Counted from the stretch's first letter, positions 1 through 7,089 are shown. The stretch: 12,853 nt of DNA from Thermus_A sp040290245 (GCF_040290245.1 NZ_PSMQ01000049.1:1-12853), one strand, 5' to 3'. The notes: generated by a model from the letters alone, not told the origin. Program-made: numbers and translations.

Positions 1-1051
1 CGGCCGCTGGGCCCAGCTCCCGCATCTCCCCTAAAACCGCCCACTTCCGCCCGGGTTGCCTTGAAAGCCACAAAAGACCGGCCCGCATGGAAAGCGGGTT
101 GGCGTTGTAGGCATCGTTGACAAAGACCACGCCGTCCTTCTCGATCCGCTCCATCCGCCCAGGGGGAAGGCTCAGATGGGAAAGCCGCTCCGCTACTTCC
201 TGCGGAGGAAAGCCCAAGACCTCAGCCGCGGCCAGGGCGGCGAGCCCCGCCAGGGCCGGCCCCAGGCCGGGGTAGGGGATCTCCACCCTTAGCCCTCGGT
301 AGCGGAAGCGGCTTTTGGTGGGGAAAAGTTCCAGCTCCCGGCCCAAAAAGCTGGCCTCCTGGAACCCGTAGGTGGTAAGCCCCTTGGGGGCACCAAGAAG
401 CCGGGCCGCCCCTTCGTAGACAAGGCTCGAAGGGGCCTTTAGAAGCACCGTTTCCTCCCGGATGACGGTTTTGAGGTCCTTGAAGGCCTCGAGGTGTTCC
501 TCCCCTAAGGCGGTCAAAACGGAGAGGTGGGGCCTGGTCATCTCCATGAGCTCGGCCATCTCCCCGATCCGGTCAATCCCCAGCTCCACCACCGCCCCCT
601 TGGCCTTCGGGTCCAGGCGGAGGAAGAAGCGGGCCAAAGGGGGAGCGGTGTTCTGGTTGCCCGGAGGAGCGGCCAGGCCCAGCCCTTGGGCGATGGCCTC
701 CTTGGTGGTGGTTTTGCCCGAGCTGCCCCCCACGGCCACCACCGGCCCCGAAAAGAGGGCCCGGAGCCTCGATCCAAGCCGGATAAGGGCCTCCTCGGGC
801 CGGTCCACCTCCACCGTAGCCCTGCCCGGCTGGTCGCTGAGGATGAGGTGGGCCCCCCGGGCCAGGGCCTCCTCCACGAAGAGGCGGCCGTGGGTCCTCT
901 TCCCCGGCAGGGCCACGAAAAGGGTCCCGGCCCCCGCCTCCCTCGAGTCCCAGACCAGGTCAAAGACCGGCCTGCCCCCAGGGTGGAGCCGACCGCCCGT
1001 GGCCTCGGCCACCCATTTTGGCGTTATTTCCCTAACATACACACCCTGCAC
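1..1051 (-). CDS. murF: UDP-N-acetylmuramoyl-tripeptide--D-alanyl-D-alanine ligase (MurF), C-terminus cut by window edge
   Basis: MurF is the cytoplasmic ATP-dependent ligase that adds D-Ala-D-Ala to the UDP-MurNAc-tripeptide, completing the peptidoglycan precursor. I translated this open frame by hand. About 350 residues are present, roughly four-fifths of a usual MurF. Visible in order are an N-terminal substrate-binding region with VREITPKWVAEATGG, the ATP-binding loop GGSSGKTTTK near residues 108-117, the NQNTAPPLARFF stretch of the central domain, and the MurF signature NDAYNANPLSM close to the left edge, leading into the C-terminal domain. The start is uncertain. GTG at 1051 has a GGTGAG ribosome site 6 bases upstream. 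In-frame alternatives are GTG 1042 and ATG 1075, and the ATG would overlap ftsI by 17 bp. The gene lies just after ftsI in the dcw operon, as expected. Function is confident; start is not. Confidence 0.93.
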   Translation of the reverse strand, partial: MQGVYVREITPKWVAEATGGRLHPGGRPVFDLVWDSREAGAGTLFVALPGKRTHGRLFVEEALARGAHLILSDQPGRATVEVDRPEEALIRLGSRLRALFSGPVVAVGGSSGKTTTKEAIAQGLGLAAPPGNQNTAPPLARFFLRLDPKAKGAVVELGIDRIGEMAELMEMTRPHLSVLTALGEEHLEAFKDLKTVIREETVLLKAPSSLVYEGAARLLGAPKGLTTYGFQEASFLGRELELFPTKSRFRYRGLRVEIPYPGLGPALAGLAALAAAEVLGFPPQEVAERLSHLSLPPGRMERIEKDGVVFVNDAYNANPLSMRAGLLWLSRQPGRKWAVLGEMRELGPAA

Positions 1052-1058
1052 AACCCAC

Positions 1059-2423
1059 TCACCGCCCTTCAGCATACACGGGCCGCACCCCCTTGTAGGC
1101 CAGGAAGCTCGAGGCGAAGCCCCGGAACACGGGGGCGGCCACCTGGGCCCCGTGGATCTGGCCTTTGGGGTGGTAAAGGGAGACCACCACCGTGGCTAAA
1201 GGCTTGTCCGCGGGGACGAAGCCCGCGTACCAGGCGGTGTAGACCTCCCGGGAGTACTGGCCCCGGATCACCACCTGGGCGGTTCCCGTCTTCCCCCCCA
1301 GGGCGTAGCCGGGAAGCGTGGCCTTGGGCACGCTGATCTCCACCAGGGCCTGCCGAAGCCTTCTGGCCACTTCAAGGGAGAAGACCTCTTCGGCCTCATC
1401 CTCTCCCGGGAAGAGGCGTGGCCTGTGGTAGCGCCCATCCACTAAAGCGTTGAAGGCGGCCGCCAGGTGGAGCGGGGTAATGAGGAAGCCCTGCCCGAAG
1501 GTGTGGTTGGCATAGGCGGCCCGGCTCCAGGTGCTGGGGGGCTCGTAGATGGGCCGGGCTACCCGGACTCTTTCCAGGAGCTCGGAATCGGTTAGATGAA
1601 GCCTTTGCATGTAGGAGAAGAATTTTTCCTTGGGTAGACGTTCAGCTAGGGTGCTGATCCCTACGTTGGAGGAGTACTTCAGGACCTCCTTCAGGGTGAG
1701 GCGGGGCGGATGGGGGACGACATCGTTTATGGTCCACCCGTCCACCCGCCGGCTCATGGGGGCCTCCACCGGGGTGGCGAGGGTGGCGAGGCCTTCCTGC
1801 AGGAGCATAGCCGCGGTGAGCGCCTTCATGGTGGAGCCGGGTTCAAGGGGGACCAAAAGGGCGTGGTTCCGCCAGGAGATGTCCCGGCTTGGGTCCTTGC
1901 GGGGAGCAGTGGGGTCAAAGGCTGGGCCGTTGGCCAAGGCCAGGACGCGTCCGTCTGGGGCCAGGACCACCAGGCTTCCAAACTCGGCTCCACTCCTCTC
2001 TATCCCCTCCCATAGGGCCCTTTCCGCCATGGCCTGCACCCAGGGGTCCAGGGTCAGGGTGACGGAACGCCCCTGGCTTAAGGAGGCGTCCAGGTCCTTT
2101 TCCAACCCCTCGAGGCCCCTCGAGCCCCCCCGCTCTCCAAAGCCCAGAAGCTGGCTCATGCTCTCCCCCAGGGGATAGAACCGCTCCCCTTCTAAGGTAA
2201 GGGCCAGGGGGGTGCCGTCTTCCGCGTAGAGGTTGCCCCTTAAGGGGGTGGAGGGCGGGGAGAGGAAGACGGGTTTTGGCCCCGCCCGGACCAGGGTGTA
2301 GACCCCATAGGCTAGGAGGAGGAGGTAGGCCAGTCCGGCCAGGACCAGGATCGGTAGGCGGTTTACCCCTAAGGCCTCTCCCTGTTCACCCCTCCGAACC
2401 GAAGCAACGGCCTTCTCCTTCAC
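1059..2423 (-). CDS. ftsI: Septal peptidoglycan transpeptidase, class B penicillin-binding protein (FtsI/PBP3 type)
   Basis: This is a membrane-anchored D,D-transpeptidase that cross-links septal peptidoglycan during division. With the start chosen here it has 454 residues, shorter than E. coli FtsI (588), mainly because the non-catalytic N-terminal module is small. A single membrane segment (LPILVLAGLAYLLLLAYGVY) lies near residues 23-42. All three penicillin-binding motifs are present: STMK with catalytic Ser197, SSN at 251-253, and KTG at 378-380. I chose GTG 2423 because it overlaps the ftsL-like stop as GTGA and has GGAGGTG six bases upstream. A longer start at GTG 2432 would sit on top of that ribosome site. 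It lies between the ftsL-like gene and murF in the dcw operon. The position argues for FtsI over an elongation-type PBP2. Confidence 0.95.
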   Translation of the reverse strand: MKEKAVASVRRGEQGEALGVNRLPILVLAGLAYLLLLAYGVYTLVRAGPKPVFLSPPSTPLRGNLYAEDGTPLALTLEGERFYPLGESMSQLLGFGERGGSRGLEGLEKDLDASLSQGRSVTLTLDPWVQAMAERALWEGIERSGAEFGSLVVLAPDGRVLALANGPAFDPTAPRKDPSRDISWRNHALLVPLEPGSTMKALTAAMLLQEGLATLATPVEAPMSRRVDGWTINDVVPHPPRLTLKEVLKYSSNVGISTLAERLPKEKFFSYMQRLHLTDSELLERVRVARPIYEPPSTWSRAAYANHTFGQGFLITPLHLAAAFNALVDGRYHRPRLFPGEDEAEEVFSLEVARRLRQALVEISVPKATLPGYALGGKTGTAQVVIRGQYSREVYTAWYAGFVPADKPLATVVVSLYHPKGQIHGAQVAAPVFRGFASSFLAYKGVRPVYAEGR

Positions 2424-2665
2424 CGCCCCCACCTCCCCTCGCTCATGGGCACAAGCCCCCTCTTTTCCGCCCAGCGGAGGACCTCCAGAGGCCGGGCGGA
2501 GAGGAGGGCGGTTTTCAGAAGCCGCACCTCCTCCGCCCTCAGCTTTTTCAACTCCTCCTCCATGGTCCGTATGGAACGGGCCTCCATCTGGTTGCGGTGG
2601 CCAAGCCCCGCAAGCAGCAAAAGGGCCAAAACGTAAAGGAGTCCCCAGCGCACCAGCGGCCGCAT
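2420..2665 (-). CDS. ftsL: Short FtsL-like bitopic division protein
   Basis: This 81-residue protein has a short cytoplasmic start, one membrane helix (about residues 5-22, leucine- and alanine-rich), and then a charged heptad-like stretch (MEEELKKLRAEEVRLLKTALL, residues 35-55) suited to a coiled coil. That build, and its place between rsmH and ftsI, fit FtsL. FtsL bridges the FtsB/FtsQ complex and the FtsW-FtsI synthase at the septum. FtsL sequences diverge strongly, so the call rests on architecture and gene order rather than on residue identity. The ATG is coupled to the rsmH stop (TGATG), and the stop overlaps the ftsI GTG by 4 bp, so translation of all three is probably linked. Confidence 0.8.
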   Translation of the reverse strand: MRPLVRWGLLYVLALLLLAGLGHRNQMEARSIRTMEEELKKLRAEEVRLLKTALLSARPLEVLRWAEKRGLVPMSEGRWGR

Positions 2666-3516
2666 CAGGCCACCCCCTTTTCCGCCGCGCGGAGCTTGGC
2701 GCTTCGCGCCCTGGGGTTGGCCCGCACCTCCATCGCCGAGGGGACTACGGGCTTCTTGGTCAGGATGCGGAGGCTGCTTTCCTTCAGGAAGCGCTTGACG
2801 ATCCGGTCCTCGAGGGAGTGGAAGCTGATGACCACCAGCCTTCCCCCCGGGGCGAGACGGCTTTGCGCGGCCTGGAGCAGGGCCCCCAGGGCACCGAGCT
2901 CGTCGTTGACGTAGATCCTGAGGGCCTGGAAGGTCTTGCGCGCCGGGTGGCCGGCCTTGCGGAATCCCACGGCCTTTCGCACAATTTCCGCGAGTTCCTT
3001 GGTGGTCCGGATGGGCCTTTGCCGTCTGGCTTCCACGATCGCTTTGGCGATGGCGAAGGCCCTGGGCTCCTCCCCATACTCCTTGAGGATGCGGTAAAGC
3101 TCCTCCTGGCTTAGGGTGTTGACCACCTCCTCCGCGGTGGGCCCCTCCTCGCCCATCCGCATGTCCAAAGGCCCCTCCTGGGCATAACTGAAGCCCCGTC
3201 GGGGGTCTTCCAGGTGGAAGCTGGAAAGGCCGAGGTCGGCCAGGATGCCCTCCACCTGCCCTACGCCGAGCTCGTCCAGCACCCTTCCTAGGTTGCGGAA
3301 GTTGCTCTTGACCACGGTGAGGCCTGGAAGCCTCATCTCCAAAGCCCGCTTGACCGCCTCCGGATCCTGGTCTAGGCCGATGACCCGGCCTCCCCGGGCC
3401 AGGATGCCCTGGGTGTGGCCCGCTCCCCCCAAGGTGGCGTCCACGTAGAGGCCTCCGGGCCTTATGGCCAAATACTCCAACGCTTCTTCAAAAAGTACGG
3501 GAATATGCGTGATCAT
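2665..3516 (-). CDS. rsmH: 16S rRNA (cytosine-1402 N4) methyltransferase RsmH (MraW)
   Basis: RsmH uses S-adenosylmethionine to methylate N4 of C1402 in the decoding centre of 16S rRNA. The 283-residue product begins MITHIPVLFEEAL, typical of the family. It has SAM-binding motif I (DATLGGAGHT, residues 26-35), the acidic loop GLDQDP (47-52), the conserved ADLGLSSFHLEDPRRGFSY block and the late LVVISFHSLEDRIVKRF motif. Length is normal. I chose ATG 3516 from family alignment. An in-frame TTG at 3528 would add four residues and sits directly after the mraZ stop with GGTGGG upstream. T. thermophilus RsmH, as I remember it, also carries a few residues before the MTHVP block, so the longer start is possible. 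It is the second gene of the dcw operon. Confidence 0.96.
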   Translation of the reverse strand: MITHIPVLFEEALEYLAIRPGGLYVDATLGGAGHTQGILARGGRVIGLDQDPEAVKRALEMRLPGLTVVKSNFRNLGRVLDELGVGQVEGILADLGLSSFHLEDPRRGFSYAQEGPLDMRMGEEGPTAEEVVNTLSQEELYRILKEYGEEPRAFAIAKAIVEARRQRPIRTTKELAEIVRKAVGFRKAGHPARKTFQALRIYVNDELGALGALLQAAQSRLAPGGRLVVISFHSLEDRIVKRFLKESSLRILTKKPVVPSAMEVRANPRARSAKLRAAEKGVA

Positions 3517-3528
3517 GGTCCATTCCAA

Positions 3529-3963
3529 TCAGCCCACCAGTCCTTTCAAGGCTTCTGGGGCTGGCGGATTCTCCATAATCTTTTGAATCGTCTGCCACCA
3601 TCTCTCCAGACTCCAGATCTCCAGCCTTCCCGGGGCCCCCGCCACCACCACCTCTCCTCCTTCCTGCAGGCCGGCGAACTGCCGCAAGGGTGGGGGGATG
3701 AGGATGCGGGAGGCGTTGTCCATCCGGGTCTTGTGGGCGCCGGAGTAGAAGAAGCGGACGAAGGCCCGCGCCTTTTCATCGATGAGGGGGAGGTGGATGA
3801 GCTGCTCTTCGATCTTCTTCCAGGCGGCCGTGGGGAAGGCGTAGAGGCACCCCTCCATCCCCCGGGTGAGGACGAGGCCGTCCTCTAAAAACTCCCGGAA
3901 GGGCTGGGGGATGACCACCCGGCCCTTGTCGTCCAGGCTGTACTGGAACTCCCCGAAAGGCAT
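3529..3963 (-). CDS. mraZ: Transcriptional regulator MraZ, first gene of the dcw cluster
   Basis: MraZ is a ring-forming DNA-binding protein with two AbrB-like half-domains; in E. coli it represses its own dcw operon. The 144-residue product shows both DxxxR repeats: SLDDKGRVVIPQPFREF near residues 9-25 and RMDNASRILIPPPLRQF near 80-96. The frame stays open for another 104 codons upstream, but ATG 3963 starts exactly at the family N-terminus (MPFGEFQYSLDDKGR) and has AAGGTGGGAG just upstream, so the extension is rejected. The C-terminus is proline-rich and shows no further domain. It leads mraZ-rsmH-ftsL-ftsI-murF, and its promoter region carries repeats consistent with autoregulation. Confidence 0.96.
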   Translation of the reverse strand: MPFGEFQYSLDDKGRVVIPQPFREFLEDGLVLTRGMEGCLYAFPTAAWKKIEEQLIHLPLIDEKARAFVRFFYSGAHKTRMDNASRILIPPPLRQFAGLQEGGEVVVAGAPGRLEIWSLERWWQTIQKIMENPPAPEALKGLVG

Positions 3964-4016
3964 CTCCCACCTTCTCCCACTGGCTCGAGGACGGCTTGCA
4001 GGGGGCCTTCCCTTGC

Positions 4017-4033
4017 CCAGGAAGGTTTCCTGG
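4017..4033 (-). other. Small perfect inverted repeat at the predicted mraZ transcript start
   Basis: On the minus strand CCAGGAA and TTCCTGG are separated by ACC, giving a perfect 7-bp stem with a 3-base loop. It begins about where transcription from the TATACT box would start, so it would cap the roughly 70-base mraZ leader or could be a protein site. No U-tract follows, so it is not an intrinsic terminator. Its role is unknown. Confidence 0.45.
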
Positions 4034-4038
4034 CAGGG

Positions 4039-4068
4039 AGTATACCACGAATTCCCCACAAATTTCCA
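4039..4068 (-). promoter_or_regulatory. Predicted sigma-A promoter of the mraZ/dcw operon
   Basis: A good -10 box TATACT (4044-4039) lies 18 bases after a weaker -35 box TGGAAA (4068-4063) on the minus strand. Transcription would start near 4032, leaving a leader of about 70 bases before the mraZ ATG. Two of the GTGG repeats lie between or over these boxes, so a protein bound there would block polymerase. The -10 is convincing; the -35 is only a 4/6 match. Confidence 0.6.
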
Positions 4069-4101
4069 CCCCCTCCCACTTCCACCCCACTTTTCACCCA
4101 C
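4045..4101 (-). repeat. Six GTGG direct repeats at 10-11 bp spacing, probable MraZ operator
   Basis: Reading the minus strand, GTGG(G/A/T) begins at 4101, 4090, 4079, 4069, 4059 and 4048, so the steps are 11, 11, 10, 10 and 11 bp. One helical turn between units puts all six on the same DNA face. E. coli MraZ is known to bind TGGGN repeats with 5-base spacers (10-bp period), and Mycoplasma MraZ binds similar GTG-rich repeats. The match in motif, spacing and place, overlapping the mraZ promoter, supports an operator. The spacing is seen directly; MraZ binding is inferred. Confidence 0.75.
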
Positions 4102-4112
4102 CTCCCTGGGGC

Positions 4113-4142
4113 TTGCCCGAAAAGGAGGGGTGGGTGTAGCCT
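4113..4142 (+). promoter_or_regulatory. Weak candidate promoter of the btu operon
   Basis: TTGCCC (4113-4118) and TAGCCT (4137-4142) are separated by 18 bases, which would start transcription near 4149, about 45 bases before the riboswitch core. Both boxes are only partial matches. A promoter must lie between the mraZ repeats and the riboswitch, and this is the best pair I found. Confidence 0.3.
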
Positions 4143-4193
4143 TAAGGCCGAGGCCCGCTAGGGCTCCTAAAACCCGGGTCCTTGGAAAGCCCT

Positions 4194-4346
4194 GGTGCCT
4201 GGGCGCGTAGTCCAGGCTTAAAGTGGGGAAGTCCGGTGAGAGTCCGGCGCTGTCCCGCAACGGTAACCGGCCCAACGTCGCGGCGTTCGTCTTGGCCGGA
4301 AGCCCGAATGCCTGCCAGGGCCGCCCCTGTTCCCCAAGGGGGCACC
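4194..4346 (+). promoter_or_regulatory. Cobalamin (adenosylcobalamin/B12) riboswitch aptamer
   Basis: The region carries the conserved cobalamin aptamer core. GTCCGGTGAGAGTCCGGCGC (4231-4250) is followed by TGTCCCGCAACGGTAA (4251-4266), the near-invariant CCGCAAC-GTAA block, and then the B12 box AGCCCGAATGCCTGCC (4301-4316). GGTGCC (4194-4199) and GGCACC (4341-4346) are complementary and would close the structure. A variable arm lies between, including AACG/CGTT around 4274-4287. The RNA senses B12 coenzyme and normally turns expression off when B12 is plentiful. An intrinsic terminator 42 bases downstream supports control by transcription termination. The next gene is the B12-binding protein of an importer, as expected. 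Confidence 0.95.
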
Positions 4347-4365
4347 TCTCGAGGAAGGGGGAGGC

Positions 4366-4396
4366 GTGGGGGTCTGAGCTGTCCTTTAACCCCCGC
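4366..4396 (+). promoter_or_regulatory. Candidate antiterminator helix between riboswitch and terminator
   Basis: GTGGGGGT (4366-4373) can pair with ACCCCCGC (4389-4396) as seven Watson-Crick pairs and one U-G pair, around a 15-base loop. The second strand is the 5' arm of the terminator, so the two folds exclude each other. This would let transcription continue when B12 is scarce. How ligand binding would free or trap the first strand is not clear from the sequence. Confidence 0.45.
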
Positions 4397-4415
4397 CGCT
4401 CCGGCGGGGGTTTTT
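4388..4415 (+). terminator. Rho-independent terminator of the B12 riboswitch expression platform
   Basis: CCCCCGCCG (4390-4398) and CGGCGGGGG (4402-4410) form a 9-bp G+C stem with a CTC loop, followed directly by TTTTT (4411-4415). Flanking AA/TT can extend the stem. It lies after the aptamer and about 60 bases before btuF, so it is an attenuator rather than an operon end. Confidence 0.92.
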
Positions 4416-4476
4416 CTACCTCCCGGTGCCTTTCCCTTGGGGAGTTTGGGCCCGGCGGGCCGGAAGGGAGGTAGGT

Positions 4477-5328
4477 GTGAAAAGGATTCTCACGGCCCTT
4501 TCGGTGGTTTTGACCTTTGCTTTGGCCTTTCCCCTGACGCTTAAGGACGACCTGGGGCGGAACGTTGCCCTAAAGGCCCCGCCCAAGCGGGTGGTGAGCA
4601 TGCTTCCCTCGGCCACAGAGACGATCTGTGCCCTCGGGGCCTGTGGCCTCCTCGTGGCCACGGACGATTACTCCGACTTTCCCGAGGAGGTGAAACGGCT
4701 CCCCAAGGCGGGGGGGCTTTACAACCCCAACCCCGAGCTCATCGTCTCCTTGAAGCCTGATTTGGTCATCGTCTCCAAGTATGGGAGGCTGTACGAGACC
4801 CTGGAGCGGGCAGGCCTTACGGTGTATGTCGTGAAAACGGAGACCTACGAGGACATCTTCCGCACCGTCCGGGCCCTGGCCAGGCTTTTGGGCCGGGAGG
4901 CGGAAGGGGAGAGGCTGGTGGCCCGGATCCAGAAGGAGGTTTATCTGGAGGAGTCCCGGGCGGCCAAGGCCAAGACCCGGCCCCGGGTCTACTACGAGAT
5001 CGACCCCACCCCCTATACCGTGGGCCCGGAGTCCTTCATCGGGGTCCTCATCCAGAAGGCTCGAGGGGTGAACATCATTCCCAAGGAGCTTGGCCTCTTC
5101 CCCAAGATCAGCCCGGAGTTCGTCTTGGAGAGGAATCCTGAGGTCATCGTGGCCACCTATCCCGACGCGGAGCGGGTTTTGAAGAGCCGGCCGGGGTTTG
5201 ACCTGATCAAGGCGGTGCGGGAAGGCCGGATCTGCGTCTATACGGGCGGCCAGGACAGCCTCCTCTCTAGGCCCGGCCCCCGGGTGGCCCAGGGTCTGCG
5301 CCTTTTGGTGGATTGCTTCCACAGATGA
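4477..5328 (+). CDS. btuF: Periplasmic cobalamin-binding protein BtuF of a B12 ABC importer
   Basis: This 283-residue protein captures B12 or a related corrinoid outside the inner membrane and delivers it to BtuC. Residues 1 to about 19 (MKR then a hydrophobic run to AFP) form a signal peptide with no lipobox cysteine. The mature part has the type III binding-protein (helical-backbone, PeriBP_2) pattern: RVVSMLPSATETICALG near 38-54, then NPELIVSLKPDLVIV near 85-99. Four cysteines (51, 56, 253, 280) could allow disulphides; E. coli BtuF has one. The frame is open further upstream, but GTG 4477 follows GGGAGGT closely and gives a proper signal peptide. The riboswitch upstream makes B12 the likely ligand; a siderophore or haem is much less likely. 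Confidence 0.92.
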   Translation: MKRILTALSVVLTFALAFPLTLKDDLGRNVALKAPPKRVVSMLPSATETICALGACGLLVATDDYSDFPEEVKRLPKAGGLYNPNPELIVSLKPDLVIVSKYGRLYETLERAGLTVYVVKTETYEDIFRTVRALARLLGREAEGERLVARIQKEVYLEESRAAKAKTRPRVYYEIDPTPYTVGPESFIGVLIQKARGVNIIPKELGLFPKISPEFVLERNPEVIVATYPDAERVLKSRPGFDLIKAVREGRICVYTGGQDSLLSRPGPRVAQGLRLLVDCFHR

Positions 5329-6356
5329 CGGGAAGCCGCTCCCACCCTCGTTTTCTCCGCCAGGGCCTGGCCCTTTTCGGACTCCTCCTCTTCCTACTCT
5401 TTGCCCTCATCCTGGGCGTGGGGGTGGGGGCGGTTCAGGTTCCGCCTGGCGAGGTGCTCCGGGCCCTTTTAGGGCTTTCGGAGAACCCTGTCCTCACCGA
5501 GCTCCGCCTTCCCCGGGTCCTGGGGGGGGCTTTGGTGGGGGGAAGCCTAGCCCTGGCGGGGGCGGCCTTTCAGGGGCTTTTCCGAAACCCCCTGGCTGAC
5601 CCCTACCTCATGGGCTCCGCCTCGGGGGCGGCTTTAGGGGTCACCCTATACGCCCTTTTCGCGGGGGCCTTATCCCCCGCCTTCGCCCAGCATGCGGTCT
5701 TTTCCAGCCTTCCCCTCTCCGCCACCTTGGCGGGGTTTCTGGGGGCGCTTTTCGCGGTGGGCCTTACCCTGGTTCTGGCCGGGGGTGCGGCCAGAACGCA
5801 CGATCTGGTCCTGGCGGGTGTGGTGGTGGGGAGCGTCTTCACGGGCCTCACCACCTACCTGATGATGCAGGACGCGGACCGGGTGCGGGCCGTCTTTGCT
5901 TACACCCTGGGGAACCTGGCCTTTGTGGGCTGGCCGGGGGTCAAGGCGCTCGCGCTTTTTGGCCTACTTTCCAGCCCTCTCTCCCTCTTTGGCCGGGTGC
6001 TGAACGCTTTGGCCCTGGGGGAAGAGGTGGCGAAGAGCCTGGGGCTGCCCCTCGAGGCCCTAAAGCTCCTCCTCATCGCCTTGGCAGCCCTTCTCACCGC
6101 GGCCAGCGTGGCCCAGGCGGGGATTATCGGCTTCGTGGGGCTCATCACCCCTCACCTCCTGCGCCGGCTTCTCGGGGAGGACTACCGGGTCCTCCTGCCC
6201 GCCTCCTTCTTGGGGGGGGCGGCCTTCTTGGTCCTCGCCGACCTTCTCGCCCGTACCCTTACCCGGCCTGCGGAGCTGCCTGTGGGGGTGGTGACGACTC
6301 TGCTGGGGGGGCCTTTCTTCCTCTACCTCATGTGGAGGGGGCGTGGACGGGCTTGA
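5325..6356 (+). CDS. btuC: Cobalamin ABC importer permease BtuC (FecCD family)
   Basis: BtuC forms the homodimeric membrane channel of the importer. The 343-residue product is hydrophobic throughout, with about ten membrane helices expected for the family. It has the family blocks RLPRVLGGALVGGSLALAGA followed by FQGLFRNPLADPYLMGSASG, and late in the protein QAGIIGFVGLITPHLLRRLLG, the cytoplasmic L-loop region that contacts BtuD, followed by RPAELPVGVVTTLLGGPFFLYLM. ATG 5325 overlaps the btuF stop as ATGA, indicating translational coupling. It lacks a strong ribosome site of its own. TTG 5313 is an in-frame alternative directly after GGTGGA. Length and motifs are normal. Confidence 0.93.
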   Translation: MTGSRSHPRFLRQGLALFGLLLFLLFALILGVGVGAVQVPPGEVLRALLGLSENPVLTELRLPRVLGGALVGGSLALAGAAFQGLFRNPLADPYLMGSASGAALGVTLYALFAGALSPAFAQHAVFSSLPLSATLAGFLGALFAVGLTLVLAGGAARTHDLVLAGVVVGSVFTGLTTYLMMQDADRVRAVFAYTLGNLAFVGWPGVKALALFGLLSSPLSLFGRVLNALALGEEVAKSLGLPLEALKLLLIALAALLTAASVAQAGIIGFVGLITPHLLRRLLGEDYRVLLPASFLGGAAFLVLADLLARTLTRPAELPVGVVTTLLGGPFFLYLMWRGRGRA

Positions 6357-7089
6357 GGCCCAGGAGGTGTACGGGCGGCACGCCCTTAGGGGCGTAAGCC
6401 TGTTTCTTCGGCCCGGGGAGTTCGTGGCCCTTTTAGGGCCGAACGGGTCGGGGAAGACCACCCTCCTGCGCATCCTTTTGGGCCTTGAGGCCCCCAGGAG
6501 GGGCCGGGTTTACCTGGACGGCCTTCTCCTTCGCCGCTACCGAAGCTACGAGCGGGGGCGGAGGCTGGCCTATCTGCCCCAGGCGGGGCCCGTGCCTGAG
6601 GGGCTTTGGGTGGAGGAGGTGGTTCGGCTGGGCCGCCTGCCCTACCAGGGGCTTCTGGGCCGGGAGAGCCGGGAGGACAAGGAGGCGGTGGAGTGGGCCA
6701 TGGAGGTGACCCGGACCGCCTCGTTTTGCGACCGGCCCCTAGGGGCTCTTTCCGGGGGGGAGAGGCAGCGGGTCCTTCTGGCACGGGCTCTGGCCGCCCG
6801 GCCCAGCTACCTCCTCTTGGACGAGCCTCTGAACCATCTGGACCTCGAGCACCAGGCGGGCCTCCTTGAGCTGCTTCTGGGCCTGGCTCGAGGGGGGATG
6901 GGGGTTTTGGCCGTTTTCCATGACCCCAACCAGGCCGCCCGGGCCGATCGGGTGATCTTTCTAAAGGAGGGGAGGGTCCTGGCCGAGGGGAGGCCGGAGG
7001 CCCTTTTCACCGAGCCCTTTTTGCGCGGGGTCTATGGACCCTTGGTCCAGGTGGCCTGGGTGGGGGGGCGGCCCGTGGTCTACTACTGA
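6343..7089 (+). CDS. btuD: Cobalamin ABC importer ATP-binding protein BtuD
   Basis: BtuD is the cytoplasmic ATPase that powers B12 uptake through BtuC. The 248-residue product has every ABC motif: Walker A GPNGSGKT (32-39), the Q-loop glutamine at 80 (YLPQAG), signature LSGGERQR (136-143), Walker B YLLLDEP with Asp160 and catalytic Glu161, a D-loop (NHLD), and the switch histidine 193 (VFHDPNQAA). The start is GTG 6343, with GGAGGGG upstream, overlapping btuC by 14 bp. The C-terminus ends soon after the last strand, as in small FepC/BtuD-type ATPases. Its stop overlaps the next gene (TGATG). Confidence 0.94.
   Translation: MDGLEAQEVYGRHALRGVSLFLRPGEFVALLGPNGSGKTTLLRILLGLEAPRRGRVYLDGLLLRRYRSYERGRRLAYLPQAGPVPEGLWVEEVVRLGRLPYQGLLGRESREDKEAVEWAMEVTRTASFCDRPLGALSGGERQRVLLARALAARPSYLLLDEPLNHLDLEHQAGLLELLLGLARGGMGVLAVFHDPNQAARADRVIFLKEGRVLAEGRPEALFTEPFLRGVYGPLVQVAWVGGRPVVYY

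Noticed and set aside
462..1336. Long plus-strand open frames (245 and 269 codons) opposite murF and the end of ftsI
   Set aside because: They are antisense to a well-matched MurF reading frame, have low-complexity Pro/Arg/Gly-rich products with no family motif, and are typical of G+C-rich DNA.
4058..4101. Possible G-quadruplex in the minus strand of the mraZ promoter
   Set aside because: G-runs are present, but one loop exceeds seven bases in each four-run choice, and the regular 10-11 bp GTGG spacing is better explained as protein-binding repeats.
3964..4275. 104-codon upstream extension of the mraZ frame
   Set aside because: It would run through the promoter, the GTGG repeats and the ribosome site, and the MraZ family N-terminus begins exactly at ATG 3963.
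4477..7089. Iron-siderophore or haem importer instead of a B12 importer
   Set aside because: The FecCD-type permease alone would allow it, but a clear cobalamin riboswitch directly controls the operon.
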